A stretch of 25,516 nucleotides of DNA from positions 1,373-26,888 of the IMG/VR virus record IMGVR_UViG_3300030406_002169. One strand, given 5' to 3'. The DNA is from a virus. The notes under the pieces are model-generated. The model was not told the origin of the DNA. It saw only the letters and a program-made list of their open reading frames with translations, and did not search any database. The translations under genes and the position numbers were made by a program. Of the stretch, positions 6,065-15,600 are shown piece after piece; position 1 is the first letter of the stretch; every line of letters starts with the position of its first letter.

Positions 6065-9000
6065 TATGATACCTCCGTTAAATTAAACTTGTATTTTTTG
6101 CCATTGCGTTTGTTCACTAAGAAAAGATCTTCTGCTCCTTCTTGTATAGTATAACTTCCCCAAGTTCCGTCAACGTCATTAGCACCACCTTCGTTAGATA
6201 AGTTGAGGTCATTGGTGTAAATGTTTCTTACTCTCTTACTGGTAGTTCCAATATCGTAAGCAGCATTTGCTTCTGGTCTAAGATGACCATCAACATCAAA
6301 TCTCCATCTACCTGCATTACCACAGGCAAATCTGACATCATTTCCTCTAAAACCTATTTCTGCTAAAGAACCGTTATCTTGGAAGGCTACTATAGCTGGT
6401 ACATTACCAACTTCACCTTGGTTAGGGTTAAATCCTATGTGTTTATTAGAAGCTATTTTGACAACTAATGCACCATTTTGACTTAATGAACTATTGACGT
6501 TAAGAGTATCACAATTACAAGCTCCTGTTATATCAACCCCTGTCGAAAGTGTCTGAACCTTTTTATTGTTGTTGTGATATAGCTCTACACTTCCGTTCTT
6601 ATTAAAGACAGCCATATCTTCGGCACTATCAGAATCTTGTATTTTGACTGATTCAGCACCTCGTATTCTTAACTCACCTGTGCCTTTATCCACAATATAT
6701 GAGTTATTAGTATCATGATATATCTGCAAATCTCCATTTGTTGCAGTACCAAATCTTAACCTGTTTAAGCTTTGATTAGTTGTACTACTATCACCGAAAT
6801 TAATATTACTTCCATTGGTATCTAAAGCACCGCCTAGTTGTGGTGATGTGTCATTTACTAAATCAGTAACAACTGTTGTCCATGCACCATCACCTCTTAA
6901 AAAGTTTGTATTATTTGGTGTGCCAGAAGTGGCAAGTTTTGATAAGGCTATTGCTGCACTAGCATTAATATCAGCATTAACTATATCCAAGTTTGCAAGT
7001 TTAGATTTTGCAATGGCTGCACTTGCATTTATTTCTGCATTAGTTATAGACAAAGCTAATTTGCTCATAGCTATTGCAGCACTTGCGTTTATATCATCGT
7101 TAACAATAGATCCATTTACTATCATTGCTGATGTAACTGTGTTATTGCTTGGAGTACCAATACTTACAGAAGCACCAATAGTAACTATGAAATAATCTGC
7201 ACCAGTTGGTGGAGCAGCAGCAAATATAATGTTTGCACCATCTAAAGCAAATCCTTCACTAGGTTGTCCTGTACCAGAATTAGGTTTTTGTACAACACCA
7301 TTAATGCTGACCAACATTTGTTGGGCAAATTGACCTGCATTGCTTAACGTAAACTTATAAGCAGATCCGTTAAATGTTGCACTATTACCACCAGTACCAC
7401 TAAAGCTACCAATAGTATTTATAAAGAAATTACCAATTGATTGCGTTTCTTCCCATGCACTAGTTACACCGTTGTAAACTAGAAGCTTACCGCTTTGTTG
7501 ATTATAAAATAAATCACCTGCGTCATTGTTAGATGATGGGTTGTTACCAGTATTATCTGTTCTATATCTAGCAGCAAAAGAATTAACACTACTTAAATTT
7601 GATGCAACAGTATTAACATTTGAAATGCTATTTCCTACGTTGTTGACGTTTGCTATTGACCCACCAACAAGATTGACATTGGTCATATTTCCAGCAACCA
7701 ATGCTATGTTGTCATCGCCAACAGAAATAGTATTACCCATACTGTTGCCATGCACTGTGCAGTAATAACGTAATGAGCTAGGTGCATTTGTAGGAACAAC
7801 AAACGTTACATTTGCATTTGCCTGACCTGCTGTGCCATTTACTGTTACACCAGTTGTATATGAGTTACCGCTACCATCTTTAAAAGCTAACGGATGATTA
7901 TTGTTGCTATTATCAGCTTGATTAAATATGTATGTATATCCTCTAATTAACGCAAGAGTTGGTTTTGATACTCCGTCAATGTAAAATACACCGCTTTGCA
8001 CAGTGACAGTGTATGTTGTTTGACCTGCTAATACAGTTCCAATTGCATTAATATTAGAAATATTGTTTCCAACTAAATTAACATTAGCTATGTTGGCAGC
8101 AACTGTATCTATTTCAGATTGTGTCTCGTTTAAATCATTAGCTACAGTTTCAATTTCAGAAACAGTTTCGTTTAAATCATTTGCAACTGTTTGTATTTTT
8201 GCTATATCTGCACCAATTGCATTGACGTTAGCAATGTTAGACGCAACTGTATTAACATTTGACGCATTGCTTGCTACTGCGTTTACGTTTGATATTGAAC
8301 CTGCAACTGCATTTATATTTGAAGAATTACTATTAACAGCATTAATATTACTAGCGTTGTTAGCTACTGCGTTAACTCCAGATATGCTGCCAGCAACTGT
8401 ATTGACGTTACTTATAGAACCTGCAACTGTGTTGACATTTGCTAAATCTGACCCGACAATTGTTACCTCTAACCAAGTAGTATTACCAAGGTCATAAACC
8501 CTCATTCTATTTACTGTCGTATTAAAATATAACGCTCCGTCTATTAGTGCATTGCCGTCATTATCAAGTGTAGGGTTAGATGATTTTGCACCTAAGTATC
8601 TATCATCAAAAGAATCTAATGCAGTTTCTGCTGCGGTCTGGGCTGCTTGTGCTGCGGTCTTTGCAGTATCAGCTTGCGTTGCTTTTGTAGATGCTGTGGA
8701 TGCTGAGCTTGCTGCTGCGGTTGCAGAACTTGCTGCTGCGGTTTGACTAGATGCTGCTGCCGTTTGTGATGATGCTGCTGCGGTAGCTGAACTAGCTGCT
8801 GCTGTAGCTGATGACGCTGCGTTAGTAGATGAAGTCGTAGCCGTTGCTGCGTCTACAATAAGATCCCATTTTGCAGAGTCAGTATTAGTAGTTAATGGTT
8901 GTGCCCCTGATGAGGTATGTGCAACATTACACATAAATATATTATTTGTATTTGTATCTTTAACAAGATCTCTTACAAAATATGCACGACTTGCAGCCCA

Positions 9001-9546
9001 GTTTCCTCTATATGTACCTAATTCATTCAATATAGAAAACTCACCTAAATTATCAAATGCCATAACTTTGTTGGCACGAGCAGCAGCATTTTCTGTAATT
9101 TCTAAACTACCAATGGTATTAGTTAGTGAAAATTTAATAGACCTGTCTAATTCGTCTTGTTGTTGCTGATGTAAAATTGCTGATTTATCTAAAGCATCAT
9201 TAATAACTTCTGGATAAAATCCACCTTGGTTAGTTAAATCTGTTCCTTGCAATGATTGAACAGCAGATGTAATAACAATTTGAAATCCACTAGGTAAATT
9301 AAAATTATTACCACCTGATTTTAAAGTTATGCTTCCACCGGGATTTCCGTTTTGATCTTGGTTAAGAGTAACTATATAATCATTATTTGCACCGAGAGTT
9401 AATGTTGTTTCTACACTTGTTGCTACTTCTAATTTCTTTACAACTACATCTGCATTTGTAAAAACTTTAAAGGCAAACGGATATGTATGTGTATTGCCAT
9501 TACCAGCTAAGTTATTTGTCTTCCGTGTAGTCGCATTTATCGTCAT
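6064..9546 (-). CDS. Tail fibre protein with T7 gp17-type N-terminus and embedded cupredoxin-like domain (1160 aa)
   Basis: Residues 1-150 match the T7-type tail-fibre attachment domain (HTYPFAFKVF, GGFYPEVINDALDKSAI, LDRSIKF). Next come a small CBM5/12-like module (179-230; GNW...AHTSSG...KWDL), an Ala/Ser/Thr heptad stalk (233-310), and an array of about ten-residue Asn-Val repeats (366-508). A cupredoxin-like domain (509-610) then interrupts the array, which resumes at 612-655. Later come three INASAAIA repeats (820-868), beta repeats (LQIYHD, VELYHN), and a C-terminal region (1090-1160) ending KYKFNLTEVS that I recall as typical of marine phage fibres. It binds the nozzle and recognises the host surface. 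It is much longer than T7 gp17 (553 aa). A GGAGG site inside its 3' end serves the next gene. Confidence 0.9.
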   Translation of the reverse strand: MTINATTRKTNNLAGNGNTHTYPFAFKVFTNADVVVKKLEVATSVETTLTLGANNDYIVTLNQDQNGNPGGSITLKSGGNNFNLPSGFQIVITSAVQSLQGTDLTNQGGFYPEVINDALDKSAILHQQQQDELDRSIKFSLTNTIGSLEITENAAARANKVMAFDNLGEFSILNELGTYRGNWAASRAYFVRDLVKDTNTNNIFMCNVAHTSSGAQPLTTNTDSAKWDLIVDAATATTSSTNAASSATAAASSATAAASSQTAAASSQTAAASSATAAASSASTASTKATQADTAKTAAQAAQTAAETALDSFDDRYLGAKSSNPTLDNDGNALIDGALYFNTTVNRMRVYDLGNTTWLEVTIVGSDLANVNTVAGSISNVNTVAGSISGVNAVANNASNINAVNSNSSNINAVAGSISNVNAVASNASNVNTVASNIANVNAIGADIAKIQTVANDLNETVSEIETVANDLNETQSEIDTVAANIANVNLVGNNISNINAIGTVLAGQTTYTVTVQSGVFYIDGVSKPTLALIRGYTYIFNQADNSNNNHPLAFKDGSGNSYTTGVTVNGTAGQANANVTFVVPTNAPSSLRYYCTVHGNSMGNTISVGDDNIALVAGNMTNVNLVGGSIANVNNVGNSISNVNTVASNLSSVNSFAARYRTDNTGNNPSSNNDAGDLFYNQQSGKLLVYNGVTSAWEETQSIGNFFINTIGSFSGTGGNSATFNGSAYKFTLSNAGQFAQQMLVSINGVVQKPNSGTGQPSEGFALDGANIIFAAAPPTGADYFIVTIGASVSIGTPSNNTVTSAMIVNGSIVNDDINASAAIAMSKLALSITNAEINASAAIAKSKLANLDIVNADINASAAIALSKLATSGTPNNTNFLRGDGAWTTVVTDLVNDTSPQLGGALDTNGSNINFGDSSTTNQSLNRLRFGTATNGDLQIYHDTNNSYIVDKGTGELRIRGAESVKIQDSDSAEDMAVFNKNGSVELYHNNNKKVQTLSTGVDITGACNCDTLNVNSSLSQNGALVVKIASNKHIGFNPNQGEVGNVPAIVAFQDNGSLAEIGFRGNDVRFACGNAGRWRFDVDGHLRPEANAAYDIGTTSKRVRNIYTNDLNLSNEGGANDVDGTWGSYTIQEGAEDLFLVNKRNGKKYKFNLTEVS
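7717..8022 (-). other. Cupredoxin-like domain within the tail fibre
   Basis: Residues about 509-610 of the fibre begin TYTVTVQSGVFYIDG and contain LIRGYTYIFN, NHPLAF (His551), then YYCTVHGNSMG (Cys596, His599, Met603). One His upstream plus C-x2-H-x3-M is the ligand arrangement of type 1 copper centres in plastocyanin-like proteins. All four candidate ligands are present. Metal binding itself is inferred. Confidence 0.6.
8023..8451 (-). repeat. Tandem decapeptide-coding repeats in the fibre stalk
   Basis: About fourteen imperfect copies of a unit of about ten residues, with consensus NVNTVAGSIS and variants, are encoded here. Copies differ at the DNA level, so the array is old or under selection against recombination. 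A shorter block of the same units lies at 7582-7713, beyond the cupredoxin-like domain. Regular spacing of Val/Ile and Asn suggests a trimeric coiled or beta stalk. Confidence 0.8.
8617..8850 (-). repeat. Ala/Ser/Thr heptad-like repeat in the fibre
   Basis: Fibre residues about 233-310 are low-complexity heptads of the type SSATAAA and SSQTAAA, running into an Ala/Lys/Gln/Thr helix. The DNA is correspondingly repetitive (tgctgcggt units on the plus strand). Such segments are usual in phage fibres and form flexible or coiled-coil stalks. Confidence 0.8.
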
Positions 9547-9595
9547 TGACTAGACATTTTCACTATCTTATTAAGGTTACCTTTAAATGCTTGCA

Positions 9596-9607
9596 TTACG
9601 GTCACAC
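9596..9607 (-). promoter_or_regulatory. 12-bp motif GTGTGACCGTAA before the tail fibre gene (candidate late promoter or processing site)
   Basis: GTGTGACCGTAA occurs here, and one identical copy lies at 21492-21503. Both are directly after a stop codon in the two gaps that flank the gp14/gp15/gp16-like block. T7 places promoters phi17 and phi13 at the corresponding places. The flanking bases are not conserved enough to define a longer consensus. Function is inferred. Confidence 0.45.
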
Positions 9608-9608
9608 C

Positions 9609-12600
9609 TTAATTTCTACTTTTACCACTAGCTTTACCTGTTATTAATCCTCTTACATAATCTGGTAAACCAGTTGGATCTATTTTTCCTTGGTTTACGT
9701 CTACCTGATAACCTATTGGTTTACCTAAAATTGTTAATGGTACTCCTGTAACTAATGAAAGAAATGTAAGCAAATCTTTTACATTTCTGCCAGATAAATC
9801 TTTATCTTCGCTAGTTAAAGCTAAAATTGTTGTAATTGGTGCTCGTAAAGAAGCTTCTAATATTGATACAGATGGACTTACCGTAATACGATCATTATAT
9901 GGTTTATTGTCTAACATATTTATACCAACTAAAGCAGCAGTACCAAAAGGTACTAAAGCAGCAGCAGATCTTATTTGTGACCCAAAATACCAACCCATAA
10001 AATCATCTGCTATACCATCTTCTTCATCGTCAATAAATCCTTCACCTAATGCTCTTACTATCATGTCTGCTACAAATGCTGGCATTGCAAATCCAAGAAG
10101 ATACGTCATAAACAATTTACCTTTATTACCTCTCCACCCTAAATCTCTCATTATTTTTTTATAAGCTGTGCCATTTAGATTTGCAATCATATTAAAATAA
10201 TTTCCAAATTGCAAAAATGTTTTTATAAAAGGTGTAGTTACCATAAACGCAGGTAAGTCTTCTGCACTTAAACTGTCTTGTGTTAGTCGTACATTGGCAT
10301 CTGCTTGTTGTATGGCTTCTGCTCTTGCTTGTTCAAAAGTAAAAGTTTTAGGTAATTCAGCCATAGTTTTTTCATACGATGCAGCCCATACAACGCTATC
10401 AACTTGGTTTTGAAATGCTTGTTGTAAAAAATAACCATGATGTGTTGCCCATTTTTGTACTTTTTCAAATTCATTTGGATTAATTAATAATTCGTTTAAA
10501 TTATCCTGTATATCAAAAATTTGTGTATTTTGCCTTTCAGCCATAAATGGTGATAATTCTGCTATCTCATTTGCAAATTTATTTGGAGCTTGTAAATATT
10601 GACCTAAAGCACCTTTTAAATATCTAGGTTCTACTTTTAACATTGCAGGGAAATACCCTGTAAGCTGTTGCATTGCGTTAGATATATTAGCAAACATTAT
10701 TCCTACACCTGTCCTTTTTCTAACTGTTTGCCAGAACACATCTATACTTTCTGGATGTGCTCCGGGTACAAATGTTTTTTGACGAGCAGCATTGTTTAAC
10801 CAAGGTATTAACATATTATCCATATAAGTTGGATTTATAACTGCTAACTTTTGTGCAAAGTCTTTATGTTTTAAAATTTTATGGACGTTTTTTATAGCAG
10901 GTTGTACATATGCAAAACGTAATGCATCATCTATATGTTTAGTCATTATGCGTAAATCTAATGACAAAGGACCTGCAAATCTTTCATTACGACTTTTAGT
11001 AAATCCGTCACCAGTAGAAGGTAATGTTTGTCTATACTCAGTGTCTAATTCTTCTAGTTCTTTTAACGCTTTTCTTTGCCTATCCATTTTTGGATCTAAT
11101 GCAGCAGGTACATAACCACCTCTATATGTACCAAATTTGTTAACAATAGGTGTAGCTTCTATTTCTTTAAAATAATATCCGTAAACTTCCCTATGTGCTT
11201 TTTGTGCAATAGGTTTCATTTCTTCGTTTAAATCCCAAGCTTCTTGTAAGAAATCCCAATCGTCTTTATTTATATAGCCTTCGTTTTCCATACGAGCCAT
11301 AAAAGCATCCCACTTGCTTGTATCTATAGATCCATCACTTAATTTTTCTGCCCATCCTCTACCAAGTAATAGTTTACGTTTGTTGCTTGAATTACCTATA
11401 TGCAACATAGCACCAAGCAATTCAACTTTACCGGGAACTGTACCACCATTACCAAAAGTAAAATCTATTTCATGAGATACAATTTTCTCTTTTCCTAAAC
11501 GACCTGCATCTGCCAACATTTGCAGCATTGCTGCGTATTTCTTTGTAAATTTATTTCTTTCTGGTCTATATGCATCTAATGCATTTTTAACAGGACGCCA
11601 AATTAATTTTGTAAAAGGACCAGCTTCTGCCGTAGCACGGTCTAATGTTGCACCTGCACCTGCTCTTACTGCACCATCAAAATTATCCATCATATGTTCT
11701 ACACGAGCAGTAGTAGATTCTAATCCTTGGAACATATACCGTACTTCTTCCATTCTCGTAAGTGTACCCTTTTGTCCTATTGCTTCGTTATTTTTTATAA
11801 ATGCTATACGATCTAATTCATAACTTAGTGTTGCTACCTCTCTTTCTAAACTTACTTTTTTTCCATCTTTTTCTATAACTTTGTCCATTCTTGATTGATA
11901 ATCAAGAGATTGTATTTGTTCATATAAAGTTTCAAATTGTTGTGCTGTCAAATCAGTTAATTCTTTTGCACCAAAACTTGTAGCATCTTCTATTATTGGT
12001 TGCAATCTTAAATAAACGTCTTGATTATATGCTGCTAATTTGTCTAAATATATTGTAGGATTATCTACCGCAGGTCCTACACCATAAGCAGCTAGTATTG
12101 ACCTTGCAGCATTAATTAAATCTATATTTCTAGTATTTTTTAAATCTTTATCTGATTTTTTAAAAAATTTATCAAAGTCTTTTTCTGCTTTTTTATATAC
12201 ATTGTGTATTCTTATAGCTTCACGAGCTAACTCATGTTGTACTAATTGAGCACGTTTCTTTGCTATAGCTTCTTTAGTGTTGCCTTCCATCATGGCTTTT
12301 TCTGTAAGCTTTACTGCTCGTGCTTGTGCTCGTGCAAATTGTGAAGGTCTTATTTCTTTTAAGGGTGTTTTTGCCAATATATCTTTTGCAACCTGTCTTG
12401 CTGCTGCAACCTGATAACGTACTGGTTGCATAGCCTTAGATAAAAATCTAAGTTCTGTTGCAATAAATTTTGCTCTTGCTTGATTATGTATAGCTTCTAA
12501 CGCAGCTAATAGTTGCTGTTTAGGGTCAGACAATTCACTGTAATTTTCTAACATAATTCTGTCTGTACGTTCTTTAACAAGATCTTTTATATCTTGTAAA

Positions 12601-15600
12601 TCAACTAACGCATTAATCATTGCAGCAGATGATTCGTATTCAAACAATTCTGCTAATAATGACGCAGGTACTCCATCGTCAGCAACCATACCTCTTAATC
12701 TTTTTAATTCGTCTGTAGCATCGTAAAAAGGTATATAATTTTTAACGTCTGCTTTTCTAATTTTTGGTGCTTTATCAACTACTATTGGTTCACCTTCTTG
12801 ATTAACAGTTTTACCTGTTTTTAAAAATGCTTGTAATCTATATGCTTTTTCTTTTTTAGCTTTTTCCATTTCTTCATTTTTTACTTTATTGCGTGTTTCT
12901 CTTTCTTTTTTTTGTAATTTTTTTATTTCTTTGCTTTTAGCATTTTCTAGCCATTTCATTTGAGCTACACTTTTTTTACTAAGTTCGTTTATAGCTTCAT
13001 CTTGTGCTTCTTGTATATTTTTTGTATATTCTGCCCATTCTGCGTCATTCATCCCACTTGACTCTTGTGTTTCAAACATAGGCTTCATATTGTATATTTT
13101 TTGTGATTGTATAATTTCTTGTTCACTAGCTAACATACGATCCATAACACCTCTAATCTCATCTGTAAGTATTGGTAGGTCTACGCCATTTTCTGCTTTA
13201 TACAAATCATTTAATTCACCTCTAATTGATTGATAAATTCTGGTTAAAAAATTTCTAAATTTTACAAATATTTCTTGTAATTTTACATTAGGTGCAGCCT
13301 TTTCTTCTGCCATATATATTTCAAAATTATATGCAAAAGATTCATGGTATTTTCTTTTTTCATTTAATGATAATTTGTTCCATGTATCAAAGTCTGCTAC
13401 ATCAAAAAAGTCTAATAACTTATCAAAATCATCAATCATTCTCTGTGTTGCTTTCCCACTAGCAACTAATTCTTCCATGACGGTCAACATATAGTGTGCT
13501 GTCTCATGTAAAAACGTAGATAAATCAGCTTCTTTAGTTAAAATAGTTGTTAAATTTTTAGGATCAAATTGTCCTCTTGAACCTTTTGATGCTTGCTGTT
13601 TAAATCCACCACCTTCTTCTAAATCTTTTAAAGCAAAATAAGTTTCTTTTAATTTTGTTTTTTCTTTTTCAGATAAAGCAAAGAAGGCATCTGCTTCTGC
13701 TTCTGACATATTTGCAGTTTTTTCTCGCCATTGTCTTTTTCTTTTAGTTGCGTTTTCAGTTTCTTTACCCGGTGGAAATCTAGTTAAATCAGTTAAAGCA
13801 TTAATTCTTTTTAAATCTGTAATGCTAATTGTATCAGGACTATTTATAGATTCTTTATTTATATTGCCTTTTCTTATGTTGTCTAATATCTGATCTAACA
13901 ATTCAAATTGTCCTCGTAGTTCTTTTGGTACTTGTTGTTCTGAAAATAATTTACTTTGTTTTTCTAGATTTCTTCTTGTTCTTCTTAATTTAGTTTTTTC
14001 AATAATTCTTGCTCTCGCAGCAGCAGCTTCTTCTGGCGTTGCTGCTTGTGCCCCAAACAATGCACTAGCTTTATCTCTTAATTCTTTATCAACTACATTT
14101 GGACTTTTATCTCCATACTCTCCCATGTATGGCTCACCCAATTCAACTACTCGTCTAATTGCATCTCCTATTAGTTGGTCACTAGTTGGTGCAAAATCTG
14201 GAACATTTGGATTTTCATCTATTTCTACTGAAATAGACTCTCTAGCTTTTCTATTGTTGAGTCTGAAATCTCTTCGTCCGTCTGGGAATTCATCATCGAC
14301 ACTAAGTCGAGCAGGGTCGAGTCTGATTGCAATTGAGGTATCACCATAGCCAAGATCTGCTGTATCTCTGGTGGTAAAGAAGGGATCACTTCTTGTAGTG
14401 TATTCAAGTCGATTGGACTCTCTGATTGCGTCTGCTGATTGTTTGTCGGTGTGGTGGTAGATGGTAACTGTTCCATCTCCGTTGAGGGGAAGTCCAGTTC
14501 CTTCATCTGTTGGGGTGTCAAAATTTCTTCGTCCTTGTCGGAAAGTTTCATTATCCTGTTGTATTCCATCTGGTCTTCTTTCTCCTGATTCAGCAACTCT
14601 TGCTCTGTCAATGCTCTGGTTTTGAATTTCAAGGTCTACCTCCTGTATTGTGGATTGAATGTCAACGTCAGAAATACCAAATGTTTTTGCTAATCCTACA
14701 GCAGCATTAGCGTAGTCTGGTGCTTCGTCATCTACATAACCTTTAGTGTCTTCTGCTTCTACTAGTTTAGCAGAATCATACAATCTTTTTTCGGGATACC
14801 ATAACAACGCTTGCAAATCAGCCATTGTAAGATCTGGATTATCTTGTTGCAATACGTCCAACGCTTGATTAAATACTTTTCTAATAAATCTTCTTTCTGG
14901 TGCTCCGCTTGGTGCTTCTTTTTGACCATCTAAAAATTTTGTGTAACTAACACCATTTTTTCTTATTTCATGTCCTATACCTATTCTGTCAGATCCTTTT
15001 TTAGGTTTACCTAATATGTCAAATATTACCTGTTCTACTTCGGGCTGATCTTTAATAGTTGCAATTTCATTCATTATTTTTCTATTTGGTTTATCAGTAC
15101 TCGCATTGTCTATAGCAACAGCAACTTCATCTAAATTAGTCATTCTAATTTTGACACCAATAAGATCTTGTAATTTTTTTCTTTGTTTAGGACTAAGTGC
15201 TTTTAATAATGGTTTTAATTGATCACGTTTCATATTTGCTTGCTTGCGTTGATCTAAAACTAATGTTCCAGTTAAACGACCCCATGAACGTATTAACCAT
15301 CTATCCATAGTTAATTGTTCAAAAAATCCATAAAGATTTGCAAAAAATCCATTACCAATTTTTGGACCAAGTACCGCAGCACCATAAACAATTTCAGATA
15401 AATTTTCTCCTGATACTCCACTATTTGTATATGCTTTAACTTCTTTAACTGTGTGTTGAGTTTTCATAAACTCTTCTAAATTTGTAAATTCTTTTTCTCT
15501 AATCAATCTATTAAATAATTTAAAATTATTATTAATAGAATCACTTGCTTTTCCTATACCTATATTTGTAGGAAATTTACCTGTCTTTTTGTAATGCCTA

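Noticed and set aside
8063-8497. 144-codon plus-strand frame opposite the fibre stalk
   Set aside because: It mirrors the decapeptide repeat on the other strand; its Ala/Thr/Leu periodic composition is an artefact of the repeat.
8617-8850. CRISPR-like or satellite repeat suggested by regular tgctgcggt units
   Set aside because: The units are in frame with Ala/Ser/Thr heptads of the fibre and have no spacer structure.
10283-10474. 63-codon same-strand frame inside the giant gene
   Set aside because: Lys/Tyr/Leu-rich composition, no strong ribosome-binding site and no local rise in GC, unlike the nested frame at 14225-14632.
14510-14710. 66-codon plus-strand frame across the GC-rich patch
   Set aside because: Antisense to both frames already read there; Phe/Leu/Val run and no start signal. 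The GC patch is better explained by the nested minus-strand frame.
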